The notes under the pieces were generated by a model. The model made no database searches, was not told the origin of the DNA, and saw only the letters and a list, made by a program, of their open reading frames with translations. Below, piece after piece: positions 19,346-28,243 of a stretch of 64,000 nt of DNA (the first letter of the stretch is position 1; each line of letters begins with the position of its first letter). Source of the DNA: CALMFG01 sp963674805. GTDB taxonomy: Bacteria; Bacillota; Clostridia; Christensenellales; CALMFG01. Made by a program: the position numbers and the translations under genes. The stretch is taken from assembly GCA_963674805.2 (NCBI GenBank), contig CAXXNY010000016.1, positions 372,001 through 436,000 on the forward strand, given 5' to 3'.

Positions 19346-19377
19346 AAAAAGAAATATATAGATTAACCTCAAATTTA

Positions 19378-20370
19378 TTATTCATTCTTAAGAGCCTTGT
19401 CGAATGCACCGACATTCGGGCTGATATTTACATTCTTCGTGAATGCACAAGCCTCTCGGCCACCGTCCATTCTGTCCATTCCCGAGTCTTCCCATTCAAC
19501 TGAAAGCGGCCCCTCGTATCCAATTTGATTCAATTCTCGAATAATTTCATTGAAGTCAACATGCCCTCTGCCAGGTGAGCGGAAGTTCCATCCGCGTCTG
19601 GTGTCGCCAAACTCAATGTGTGAGCCTAAAATGCCTGTTAAACCGTCTAAGGTAACAGCTGCGTCTTTAATATGAACATGGTAAATTCTGTCCGGCAAAT
19701 GTCTAATCACCAGATGCGGAGTCATGCCCTGCCATAACAGATGAGACGGGTCAAAATTCATGCCTAATGTTTTTCTGCCTTTAAATGCATCTAAAAGTCT
19801 TACAAATGAATAGTAATCAAAGGCGATTTCGGTCGGGTGTACTTCCAACGCAAACTGGATACCCGCTGCATCCATCTCGTCAAATAATGGTGTCCATCGG
19901 TCAACGATAATCTTAAGTCCTTCGTCAAGCATCTCTTGTGTTGTTTGAGGCCATGAATACCAATAGTTCCAAATGGGTGAACCCATGAAGCCTGTGATGA
20001 TTTTAATGCCTAAGTTTTTCGCTGCTACAATGGTGTTTTTGACTTCCTGAATCGCCCATGCACGCATCGCTTTTTCATCATTTGAGACCGATAGTGGTGC
20101 AAAGCCATTATGCCGAACGTCAAAAACGTCGCCCACGAGCTGTCCTGAAAGATGGCTGCTAATTGCCCAAGCTTTTAAGCCATACTTTTCGAGCGAACCT
20201 GTAAGCTCTTCAACATAGTCCATATCTTCTGCAGCTCTTTTAGCATTGATGTGATTGCCCCATGTCGCGAGTTCCAAACCGTCATATCCCATATCTGCAG
20301 CAATTTTACACATTTCATCAAACGGAATGTCCGCCCATTGTCCTGTAAATAATGTTACTGGTCTTGCCAT
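19378..20370 (-). CDS. Sugar phosphate isomerase/epimerase (xylose isomerase-like TIM barrel)
   Basis: The 330-residue protein belongs to the AP endonuclease 2/xylose isomerase-like superfamily that includes IolE and IolI. Putative metal ligands are spread over the barrel: Glu in LEVHPTEIAFD, Asp/His in NFDPSHLLWQGM, His in YHVHIKDA and Glu in LSVEWEDSGMDR. Such enzymes isomerise or epimerise keto sugars and inositols. The gene follows a Gfo/Idh/MocA dehydrogenase, a pairing typical of oxidative sugar or inositol pathways. The ribosome site GAGAGGTGA supports the start at 20370. Exact reaction unknown. Confidence 0.88.
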   Translation of the reverse strand: MARPVTLFTGQWADIPFDEMCKIAADMGYDGLELATWGNHINAKRAAEDMDYVEELTGSLEKYGLKAWAISSHLSGQLVGDVFDVRHNGFAPLSVSNDEKAMRAWAIQEVKNTIVAAKNLGIKIITGFMGSPIWNYWYSWPQTTQEMLDEGLKIIVDRWTPLFDEMDAAGIQFALEVHPTEIAFDYYSFVRLLDAFKGRKTLGMNFDPSHLLWQGMTPHLVIRHLPDRIYHVHIKDAAVTLDGLTGILGSHIEFGDTRRGWNFRSPGRGHVDFNEIIRELNQIGYEGPLSVEWEDSGMDRMDGGREACAFTKNVNISPNVGAFDKALKNE

Positions 20371-20559
20371 AATAATTCACCTCTCAAGTCAATCCAATGT
20401 TTCTCCTTTGCGCCTTCCCCTATTTCCCCCATAGCTATTAGCATTCTTCGTTTCCTTATAACTCAATTTAACTCTGAAAATCTTGCTCACTATTTTAGGC
20501 CTTTATTTGTCTCATTGTGTCCAAAATTCTTTAAATCGAGAATTGTAATATCAATAGGG

Positions 20560-21723
20560 TTAGATTCCTTTCGTTTCAACCCAACGCCTTCTTTTCGCTG
20601 ATTCAACAATATGTTCCCCTACCATAAGTTCTCTATATCCATCGGTAAATGTTGGATATTTTACACAGTCTTCTTCCCGGAAGCTATTGTTAAGAATTGA
20701 CATATAATATTCTTTGAAGAACTGTTTTGATGTATCCGGGAATCCCTCATTATGGCCACCAGGAAAACCAATATAATTTCTCACTTCATTAGATACAAGA
20801 GATGGATCTTTTAATAAAATTTTATTTGCTTTGTCACGGCTGCCAATCCATAATTCATTTGGTTTTTCACCAGACCACACCGCTGATTGTTTCGAACCGT
20901 AAATCTCAAAATAAATTCTATTCTTCCTTCCAGCAGCTGCTTGATTAACTGTTAACGATCCGTGTGTATTATTTTCAAAATTTAATAAAATAGAAGCATA
21001 ATCCTCTGTATTAATTGAAACCTCTTCATAATCCTCTTGTTTCAATATTTTTCCTGTATACGTTTCAACTTCTTCAAGTGGTTTTTTCCTTGTCTTGTGA
21101 AATGTCGCAAAATCAGCACAAACCTTCTGAATTTTTAAATCAGTAATGTGCTCAATCATATCAATCCAGTGTGACCCAATATCAGCAACAGCACGGGAGT
21201 CACCACTCATCTTCGGATCAATTCGCCAATTGTAATCTGTTTCGTATAACAACCAATCCTGTTGGTAAGATCCGTTGATAGCAAATATGTCTCCTAATTC
21301 ATCCGACTTAATCATAGTTTTTACTTGCTGCACCATTGGATAATATCTCAGATTAAATCCTACGGCATTTGCTAAGTTCTTCTCTTTTGCGATGCTAATT
21401 AATTCTTTTGCTTCCACAGAATCCATCGCTAATGGCTTTTCACATATCACATGCTTTTTTGAGAGCAATGCCGCTTTGACCATACTATAATGCAGAAAAT
21501 TTGGCGTACAGATATGTACAGCTTCTATATCATCTGATTTTAATAAATCTCGATAATCTCCATATGCTCTCTCTACACCCAACAAAGCTGCCTTTTCTGA
21601 TGCTGTCTTTTCGTCAATATCTGCTAGCGCCTTAACTTCAAGAAATGGAATTCTTCTAAGTGCCTCAATATGTGCTGGTCCAATAAACCCTGTCCCAATG
21701 ATACCTACTTTTATTTTTTTCAT
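20560..21723 (-). CDS. Gfo/Idh/MocA family oxidoreductase
   Basis: From the ATG after GAGAGAGG the protein has 387 residues. The N-terminal Rossmann domain has VGIIGTGFIGPAHIEALRR, then the conserved CTPNFLHYSM and CEKPLAMDS stretches, in which the Lys helps catalysis. The C-terminal domain carries AVADIGSHWIDMIEHIT with the conserved His and Asp. The enzyme is a cytoplasmic NAD(P)-dependent sugar or cyclitol dehydrogenase. It is probably transcribed with the isomerase at 19378 and downstream genes. A terminator at 21814-21841 separates it from the permease gene upstream. Confidence 0.9.
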   Translation of the reverse strand: MKKIKVGIIGTGFIGPAHIEALRRIPFLEVKALADIDEKTASEKAALLGVERAYGDYRDLLKSDDIEAVHICTPNFLHYSMVKAALLSKKHVICEKPLAMDSVEAKELISIAKEKNLANAVGFNLRYYPMVQQVKTMIKSDELGDIFAINGSYQQDWLLYETDYNWRIDPKMSGDSRAVADIGSHWIDMIEHITDLKIQKVCADFATFHKTRKKPLEEVETYTGKILKQEDYEEVSINTEDYASILLNFENNTHGSLTVNQAAAGRKNRIYFEIYGSKQSAVWSGEKPNELWIGSRDKANKILLKDPSLVSNEVRNYIGFPGGHNEGFPDTSKQFFKEYYMSILNNSFREEDCVKYPTFTDGYRELMVGEHIVESAKRRRWVETKGI

Positions 21724-21813
21724 CGTAAGACCTCTCTCCATTGAAGTGTCTGTTATTGTATCGCATACCTTCATTATGATGCCTCAAACTAAGTAACTCT
21801 ATCATTTTGTTGA

Positions 21814-21841
21814 AAGAGCTTCCAGAAAACTAGAAGCTCTT
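21814..21841 (-). terminator. Hairpin terminator after the truncated ABC operon
   Basis: Perfect nine-base arms (AAGAGCTTC and GAAGCTCTT) enclose a ten-base loop, 64 bases past the permease stop. The T run behind it on the minus strand is short, so strength is uncertain. Confidence 0.55.
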
Positions 21842-21904
21842 CTAAATATAAATATAAAATAAGGAGATAAAAATTCTTTTATATATTCCATACTTTTTAC
21901 ACAA

Positions 21905-22924
21905 TTAATCTTCATCAGTATCAAGAGATGCTAGAGCCTGTTTTTTTCTGATGTTTGCATAAAACTTAGTAGACACAGAATCCAAAATCAAAGCTAATAA
22001 TATCAAAGCACCTTTAGCAATAATTTGGTAGTTTGTATCGACACCCAGTAAATTCAATCCGTTACTAGTAAGGCCGATGATAATCGCTCCAAAAACTGTT
22101 CCGATAATATTTGTATTCCCTCCATATAGGGATGTTCCTCCGATAACTACCGATGCAATTGCATCTAACTCCATCGATGTTCCAGCATTCACCTGCGCAG
22201 ACGCTGTTCTACCGGTTAGAATTATTGCTGCAACTGTAGTGCAAATCCCCATATTCAAATAAATACCAAACCTAGTCTTTAACACACTAATGCCGCTTGC
22301 CCTTGCCGCTTCTTTATTACCTCCTACAGCAATGACATATCTGCCAAACATCGTTCGTTTTGATATAATAAACATTAGAATAATCATTAATGCTAAAATA
22401 TACACCGGGATTGGAATTGGTCCAATATATCCTGCTCCAATATTTGTGAACCCTTCCGGTAACTGAGTAATCGGCGTCATATCAGTTACAATGAAAATCA
22501 ACCCTCGAAACAAAGACTGTGTCGCAAGTGTTACTACGAAAGCAGGTAGTGTAAACAAGGAAATAATACTTGCGTTCAACATGCCACTCAATACGCCAAC
22601 AATAAAACCGCCAAGAATTGCAAACACAACGGGAAAGTGTGCATATCTCATTAATATTGCCATAATAACACCAATAAATCCAATTACTGCCCCAACTGAC
22701 AGGTCAATTTCGCCTGATCCAATTACAAATGTAAAGCCCAATGCAACAATTGCATTAATAGATATTTGCCGTAATACATTTAGAATGTTTGCACTTGTTA
22801 AAAACACCGGCGACAATAGTGATATAGCAACAATCATTAATATCACCATAATAAATGATTTATTCGATACTAGGAGAGTATTGATAATCTGACCAATACT
22901 CGATTTTCTTTTAACCCCATTCAT
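21905..22924 (-). CDS. Sugar ABC transporter permease (RbsC-like)
   Basis: From the ATG preceded by GGAAAG the protein has 339 residues. It shows the family motifs GSGEIDLSVGAVIGF, the EAA-like loop AVGGNKEAARASGI and VIGGTSLYGGNTN, with eight to ten membrane segments. It is a paralogue of the permease at 1903. Its ATPase partner, directly upstream with one base between, is truncated by the IS element at 23227. Without a promoter from the IS or another ATPase, the transporter may be inactive. Confidence 0.9.
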   Translation of the reverse strand: MNGVKRKSSIGQIINTLLVSNKSFIMVILMIVAISLLSPVFLTSANILNVLRQISINAIVALGFTFVIGSGEIDLSVGAVIGFIGVIMAILMRYAHFPVVFAILGGFIVGVLSGMLNASIISLFTLPAFVVTLATQSLFRGLIFIVTDMTPITQLPEGFTNIGAGYIGPIPIPVYILALMIILMFIISKRTMFGRYVIAVGGNKEAARASGISVLKTRFGIYLNMGICTTVAAIILTGRTASAQVNAGTSMELDAIASVVIGGTSLYGGNTNIIGTVFGAIIIGLTSNGLNLLGVDTNYQIIAKGALILLALILDSVSTKFYANIRKKQALASLDTDED

Positions 22925-22925
22925 T

Positions 22926-23226
22926 TTAAGCTTTCCTTTCCATTTTGACTTCATTTTGACCAAATGCATGCGAAACCAGCGTCAATTCCTCACTATCAGC
23001 AGTTTTGCATTCATGTACAATTTTACCTTGATAGACAACCATCACTCTGTCGGATATAGATTGAATTTCTGGTAATTCTGAGGATACAACGATTACTGCT
23101 ACACCTTCCCGAGCTAATTGACTAATAACATTATGAATTTCTGCTTTTGCACCAACATCTATTCCCCTAGTTGGCTCATCTAATATTAAAATTTCAGGAT
23201 TTGTCAGAAGCCATTTCCCAACCAAT
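22926..23226 (-). pseudogene. 3-prime fragment of sugar ABC ATPase gene cut by an IS element
   Basis: The remaining 99 or so residues begin within the second nucleotide-binding domain just after the place of the LSGGNQQK signature (VGKWLLTNPEILILDEPTRGID). They retain Walker B, the H-loop region VIVVSSELPEI and the normal C-terminus. RbsA/MglA proteins have about 500 residues, so roughly 400 are missing. The left inverted repeat of the IS begins at 23227, directly at the break. The missing part is not found beyond the right IS end. Confidence 0.9.
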
Positions 23227-23298
23227 TGACCTTTCCCCAGACACAGGCTCCAAAAAATAAGAGAGGATTTGCCTGTTTTGCATAGTATAATTATCTAA

Positions 23299-23592
23299 AT
23301 GGAGGCAAAACGGATGGCAAAGAAGAAGTATACAGCAGAGCAGATTATTGGGATGTTGCGTGAGGTCGAAGTGCTGCTTGGGCAAGGGCAAACTGTTGCA
23401 CATGCAGTGAGACATATCGGCATAGTTGAGCAAACTTACTACCGATGGAGAAAAGAATACGGAGGCATGAAGGTGGATCAAGCAAAACGGCTGCGAGAAC
23501 TTGAAAAGGAGAATGGCCGTTTAAAGAAACTGGTAGCTGATCAAGCCTTGGATATTGCAATCCTAAAGGATATATCATCGGGAAACTTGTAA
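23299..23592 (+). CDS. IS3-family transposase OrfA
   Basis: The 97-residue protein has an N-terminal helix-turn-helix (KYTAEQIIGMLREVEVLLGQG, then VAHAVRHIGIVEQTYYRWRKEYGG). It is followed by a leucine-zipper-like coiled coil (RLRELEKENGRLKKLVADQALDI) typical of IS407-type OrfA. It binds the IS ends. The start may be the internal ATG (MAKKKYTAEQ), five codons in. Its end overlaps the open frame of orfB. Confidence 0.9.
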   Translation: MEAKRMAKKKYTAEQIIGMLREVEVLLGQGQTVAHAVRHIGIVEQTYYRWRKEYGGMKVDQAKRLRELEKENGRLKKLVADQALDIAILKDISSGNL

Positions 23593-24446
23593 GCCCGGAG
23601 AAGCGCAGATACTATGTTAAAGCAGCGATGGAGAAGTATCCCGTATCTGAGCGAAAAGCATGCCGGGCGATAGGACAGCCCAGAAAAACGCAACGGTATC
23701 AAGTGATAAAACTACCGGATGAAGACCAGTTAACCCATCGTATAGAAGAACTAGCTGCAAAATATGGTCGCTATGGTACGCCGAGGATTACAGCATTGCT
23801 TCACCGGGAAGGATATACGGTTAATCATAAGCGTGTTGAACGCATTTGGCGGGAGCAAGGGCTTAAAGTGCCTAAAAAGCAGATTAAACGGGCACGATTA
23901 TGGACTAATGATGGTTCTTGTATCAGGCTACGAGCAGAGCATAAAGACCATGTCTGGAGTTATGATATGGTTGAGGATAAGACCCATGACGGCAAAAAGT
24001 TTAGAATATTAAATATTATTGATGAATACAGCAGAGAATGTTTAATGGCTTTTGTATCAAGACGCATTCGCTCAACAGAAGTGAAGGATTGCTTACTTGA
24101 GCTGTTTATTCAAAGGGGCACACCTGAATACATTCGTTCTGACAATGGGAGTGAGTTTATTGCCAAAAAAGTCCAAGAATTACTATTGCGCCTTGGCACA
24201 CAACCGACATATATTGAACCAGGGAGTCCCTGGGAAAACGGATATGTTGAATCGTTCAACGGAAGAATGAGAGACGAGTTGCTAAATGGAGAAATCTTCT
24301 ATACAATCAAAGAAGCAAAAATCATAATTGAGCAATGGCGAAGAGAATACAACACAGTACGTCCTCATAGTTCTCTGAACTATGAGACCCCAGTACCACA
24401 GTCACATATTTTCAAGAAGCATAAACAGGTTGCTATCCTAACTTAA
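23576..24446 (+). CDS. IS3-family transposase OrfB (DDE integrase core)
   Basis: The frame is open from about 23576 (IIGKLVSPEKRRYYVKAAMEKYP), overlapping the orfA end; in IS3 elements OrfAB is made by minus-one frameshifting. A separate ATG lies at 23628 (272 residues). The retroviral integrase-like core shows the three acidic residues: Asp in WSYDMVEDKTHDG, Asp in RSDNGSEF and Glu in PWENGYVESFNGRMRDELLNGE. The C-terminus RPHSSLNYETPVP is typical. No in-frame stop is seen, so the element may be active. Confidence 0.9.
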
Positions 24447-24539
24447 AAACTGGATACCCTATAGGGGAAAGGTCATTTGTTCGGCTGTCAAAATTAACAG
24501 CTATAAAAAGGCGCATAATTTCATCTCTTTGTATTTTGC

Positions 24540-25556
24540 TTATTTACAAAGTACCATCAGCTCATCAAAGTTCCTGCGTTGGATTTTTAATTTTCCTTGC
24601 TCTATTTTTTTAATCATATCAATAACAGCATCATTAACCGGGGTTGTGATGTTTAGTTCTTTCGCCTTTTTGGCGATATATCCGTTAAAATAATCAATTT
24701 CAGTTTGCCGCCCGCGCTCTATTGACTGCAGACTGGATGATTTCAGCTTTCTGTATTTGAGCCCCACCAGATAAATCATCAGATGCGTTTTAATTCTCGA
24801 TAAGCGATCGGTTTTAACCAGTTTGTAATAATCCAGTTTGCCGCCGTACGGTGGAACGGTGATGTGCATTGCTTCCGCCACTGCCATTGCTTCTTCCATA
24901 ATCTTAATAAACAGGTCTCTTGCCTTCTTGATTTTGAGCATCTCTCCCAAATATAAACCAGAAACAGCCCCGAGAGCAGATATGCAGGAATTCACAATGA
25001 GTTTGGAATAAAGCTCAGCGAATATTTCTTCGGTAATCCTGGTTTCAACCACGTAATCTAAAATTTCCTTTAGTTCTTCAAGTTTTTTATTCTTTTTCTT
25101 CATGCCGATAAGCAGTTCACCCGATGAAGTCATATCAAGTATACCTGGTTCCAGCAATGTTGCGCCAAACCCAACCACGCATCCCACCGTTCTGTCTTCC
25201 CCGACCACGTCTGCCATTGCATCAATCGAAATTCCGTTCTGCATGGAGAGAAAAAGCGTGTTCTTATTTGAAAACTTCAGCGCTTGTTTGCATGCCGCGG
25301 GCATATCGTATGTCTTAGTCGCAACCAGAATATAGTCCATTTCGCCTGATAACTCATCAATTTCTTTAACTGCTTTTATCTTCACTTTGTGTTTTCCGCG
25401 AACACCTACAATCTCTAATCCGCTGTTCGCTTTATCCACAATAGACTGGTGCTTGCATACCAGCTCAACATCATATCCTGCCTTGGCTATAAACCCTGCG
25501 GCGATGCCGCCGATTGCCCCGGCACCAATAACTGCAATTTTTGTTTTTTCGCTCAT
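24540..25556 (-). CDS. panE: 2-dehydropantoate 2-reductase family protein
   Basis: The 338-residue protein starts with the NADP motif IAVIGAGAIGGIAAGFIAKAGY and shows the ketopantoate reductase stretches ILVATKTYD and LSMQNGIS. The C-terminal helical domain contains KLIVNSCISALGAVSG with the conserved Lys and Asn, and ERGRQTEIDYFNGYIAKKAKEL with the conserved Glu and substrate-binding stretch. PanE makes pantoate for coenzyme A, but many clostridial paralogues act on other 2-oxo acids. It follows lplA by 49 bases in the same direction. The IS element ends 64 bases past its stop, so its own reading frame is intact. Confidence 0.85.
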   Translation of the reverse strand: MSEKTKIAVIGAGAIGGIAAGFIAKAGYDVELVCKHQSIVDKANSGLEIVGVRGKHKVKIKAVKEIDELSGEMDYILVATKTYDMPAACKQALKFSNKNTLFLSMQNGISIDAMADVVGEDRTVGCVVGFGATLLEPGILDMTSSGELLIGMKKKNKKLEELKEILDYVVETRITEEIFAELYSKLIVNSCISALGAVSGLYLGEMLKIKKARDLFIKIMEEAMAVAEAMHITVPPYGGKLDYYKLVKTDRLSRIKTHLMIYLVGLKYRKLKSSSLQSIERGRQTEIDYFNGYIAKKAKELNITTPVNDAVIDMIKKIEQGKLKIQRRNFDELMVLCK

Positions 25557-25605
25557 TCTAGTTCTCCATAATATATATTTATTTGATTTTATTAGTGCGC
25601 GCTGG

Positions 25606-26604
25606 TTATTCTAGGACCAACTCGGCAGATTTCAAATAGCACAACAGCTCTTCTGTATTCTCCCTATCCATCTCCAATACACTTAAGCGCATATTGATTT
25701 CATCAAATTTGAAAGCACTACCTATCATTTTTGTTTTTACAGCTTTCACCCAATTAGCGTTGATCGCATCGGAATACATAACTACATTTTGAATAATGCC
25801 ATTTGATACAGAGAGCTGAAGTTCAATTTCTCCAAAAGAAAGCTTTGTTTTGATGTGCTGGTCAAAATCGGATAATTTACCCAGCGTCCATTTATGACTA
25901 CTGTAATGCTCGGCCAGCCGCTCCCATTCATGCAGATCAAAAATATTGTCTTTAAGATATTCAAGCTCTACGCTATAGACTTCTGCAAAGGAAGTCAAAA
26001 GAGCGTTGCGCATTTTCCTCGGGGTAATCATAGGCGCAAGTTCACATAGATTGATAACACTAGTCTGTACGCTTTTAATACCTTTTGCTTTCATTTTTGC
26101 TTTGGATGGTGTTAGAAATTCGTTGAGTTTAACCATATCAGAAGAAAGTAAAATAGTTCCGTGATGATAGCTTACCTTTTTGGTTGAATAGAACGCATTA
26201 CCTGAAAACTTTTTCCCCTCGGCAGTAATATCATTGCGCCCATTGCGTATTGCCTGAATACCGAATTTTCGGGTTGCCTGACAAATGACTTCGATCTGTT
26301 TGGCTACATCATATAATTCATTATAGGCCATAAACGTGAAATTTTGATTTCCCATATCATGATAAACCGCGCCACCGCCCGAAAGGCGTCGGGCAAGCTT
26401 TCCTTGTTGTGCCCTAAAAGCTTCAAGTTTACATTCCCTCCATGCGTTTTGATTACGTCCAATAACGATTGTATTTTCATTTTGCCAAAGATATAAGATG
26501 ACAGTACCGGGCTGAATATACCGCATCAGCATTTCTTCAGCAGCTAAGTTTTTATAGGGGTCACAGCATTTTGTTATGAATACTTTGCAGCTGATTTGAT
26601 TCAT
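25606..26604 (-). CDS. lplA: Lipoate-protein ligase A
   Basis: The 332-residue protein has the lipoyl/biotinyl transferase fold motif RRLSGGGAVYHDMGNQNFTFM (residues 72-92). KKFSGNAFYSTKKVSYHHGTILLSSD follows, holding the conserved catalytic Lys, and a C-terminal accessory domain runs from about 250. LplA activates lipoate with ATP and attaches it to a lysine of target domains. The target is probably GcvH, encoded 3 kb upstream in the same direction. It lies 193 bases behind gcvPB; that gap shows no obvious terminator. Confidence 0.92.
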   Translation of the reverse strand: MNQISCKVFITKCCDPYKNLAAEEMLMRYIQPGTVILYLWQNENTIVIGRNQNAWRECKLEAFRAQQGKLARRLSGGGAVYHDMGNQNFTFMAYNELYDVAKQIEVICQATRKFGIQAIRNGRNDITAEGKKFSGNAFYSTKKVSYHHGTILLSSDMVKLNEFLTPSKAKMKAKGIKSVQTSVINLCELAPMITPRKMRNALLTSFAEVYSVELEYLKDNIFDLHEWERLAEHYSSHKWTLGKLSDFDQHIKTKLSFGEIELQLSVSNGIIQNVVMYSDAINANWVKAVKTKMIGSAFKFDEINMRLSVLEMDRENTEELLCYLKSAELVLE

Positions 26605-26797
26605 ATTACATCAGTATCCTTTGTACCCGTAATGTCAACCGTAATAAATACGCAAGCTTGCTCAGTCAAAACGGCACCTTTGATTATATAAATGGAAAGA
26701 CACCAAGAACTTTTCATCATATTCGCTAGCCGCTGATCTTAGACTGTTTAGCGTGATTACAACAATATAGGTCTGCTAACATCAAACACAGTTATAG

Positions 26798-28243
26798 TTA
26801 TTCCTCGTCTTTTGACCAACGAAGCTTTGGGAATCTTGCTGCTTTCACCTCGTCCGGACGCCCTATTGGCGTGGTCTCTGGTAGCCTGTGTACTTGTTCA
26901 GGATCTTTTATTGCTTTATCATATGCCTCTAGGAAACGCTCTGCCATCTCATCGAGCATCTCTTTTCCTTCTGTTTCCGTCGGTTCTGCCATCAGTGCCT
27001 CATGTACAATCAATGGAAAGTACATGGTCGGTGGATGAACACCTTGGTCTACAAGCGCTTTGGCGATGTCCATAGCGGTCACATGATATTCTTTGGCTTC
27101 TTTTTCAAGCGTCATCACAAATTCATGCATACATAATCCCTCTTTAGCGATTGCATAACGTTTCGCAAGACGTTGTTTGAAGTAATTGGCTGATAATACC
27201 GCATATTTTGCTACATCAGGAATACCCTCTTTTCCAAGAATCAGAAGATAAGTCAAAGCTTTAACAATGACCATAAAGTTACCGTAAAATTCTTTAATTT
27301 TACCGATACTTTCCGGATTCCCCTCTGAAAAAAAATGATAACCGCTTTTTGTTTTGATAATCGGATCTGGTAAATAGGGCTTTAAAAACTCTTTGCAGCC
27401 CACCACACCACTGCCCGGGCCTCCGCCACCGTGAGGCGTGGAAAAGCTTTTATGCAGATTCAAATGTATGCAGTCAAAGCCCATATCGCTGGGGCGAACA
27501 ATGCCCATGATTGCATTCAAATTCGCGCCGTCATAATAGACTAGCCCCCCTGCCTCATGTACTATTTTTGTGATTTCCAAAATATCTTTTTCAAAAATAC
27601 CAAGAGTATTGGGATTTGTTAGCATCATGCCTGCAGTATCCGCACCCACTGCTTGCCGCAATTTTTCCAAATCAACACAACCATCAAATCCAGATGGTAT
27701 ACTCATGACTTTCATTCCACACATAGATGCTGTAGCTGGATTTGTTCCGTGCGCACTGTCAGGCACAATGACCTTGGTTCTTTTTGCGCCTTCACCTTTT
27801 TTTTCGTGATATCTTTTAATGAGCATCATGCCGGTCAGTTCCCCATGCGCCCCCGCAGCAGGCTGAAAAGTTATGGCTTCCATACCTGTAATCTCGCATA
27901 GAAGGTATTTCATAGTGGTCAAAATCTCCATACACCCCTGTACCGTTTCTGGTGGCTGCAAAGGATGAATGTCTCGAAGGCTGGTTAATGATGCCACCTT
28001 TTCATTTATTTTGGGATTGTACTTCATGGTACAGCTTCCCAACGGATAAAATCCGTTATTAACGCCATAGGATCTGCGCTCTAACAACGAATAATGGCGA
28101 CTTATATCATTTTCGGATAGTTCGGGCAGATGCGCCTTCTTTTCACGTAGCAACCCTTCGGGAAGAGATACAATAGGCACATCACATTCAGGCAAATAAA
28201 CACCTGATCTGCCCGAAACACTCTTCTCAAACAGCAACTTCAT
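26798..28243 (-). CDS. gcvPB: Glycine dehydrogenase (decarboxylating) subunit 2
   Basis: The 481-residue length is normal for the C-terminal half of split P-protein. The pyridoxal-phosphate lysine is in HLNLHKSFSTPHGGGGPGSG, and the conserved start region NGFYPLGSCTMKYNPK is present. With GcvPA it forms the P-protein that decarboxylates glycine and loads the aminomethyl group onto lipoyl-GcvH. Its first 17 bases overlap the end of gcvPA and the ribosome site GGAGGTGA lies inside that gene, so the two are coupled. Confidence 0.96.
   Translation of the reverse strand: MKLLFEKSVSGRSGVYLPECDVPIVSLPEGLLREKKAHLPELSENDISRHYSLLERRSYGVNNGFYPLGSCTMKYNPKINEKVASLTSLRDIHPLQPPETVQGCMEILTTMKYLLCEITGMEAITFQPAAGAHGELTGMMLIKRYHEKKGEGAKRTKVIVPDSAHGTNPATASMCGMKVMSIPSGFDGCVDLEKLRQAVGADTAGMMLTNPNTLGIFEKDILEITKIVHEAGGLVYYDGANLNAIMGIVRPSDMGFDCIHLNLHKSFSTPHGGGGPGSGVVGCKEFLKPYLPDPIIKTKSGYHFFSEGNPESIGKIKEFYGNFMVIVKALTYLLILGKEGIPDVAKYAVLSANYFKQRLAKRYAIAKEGLCMHEFVMTLEKEAKEYHVTAMDIAKALVDQGVHPPTMYFPLIVHEALMAEPTETEGKEMLDEMAERFLEAYDKAIKDPEQVHRLPETTPIGRPDEVKAARFPKLRWSKDEE

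Larger units (their letters stand above)
23227..24475 (+). mobile_element. IS3-family insertion sequence, complete
   Basis: The 1249-base element is bounded by terminal inverted repeats TGACCTTTCCCC (left, from 23227) and GGGGAAAGGTCA (right, to 24475). It holds overlapping orfA and orfB in two frames. OrfA resembles the IS407 group. The flanks (CAAT on the left, TTTG on the right) do not form a target duplication, and the interrupted ATPase gene does not resume on the right. Insertion was therefore followed by deletion or recombination. Confidence 0.92.

Noticed and set aside
19121..19366. 81-residue plus-strand frame
   Set aside because: It is the complement of the coding-like but broken minus-strand frame and has no ribosome site.
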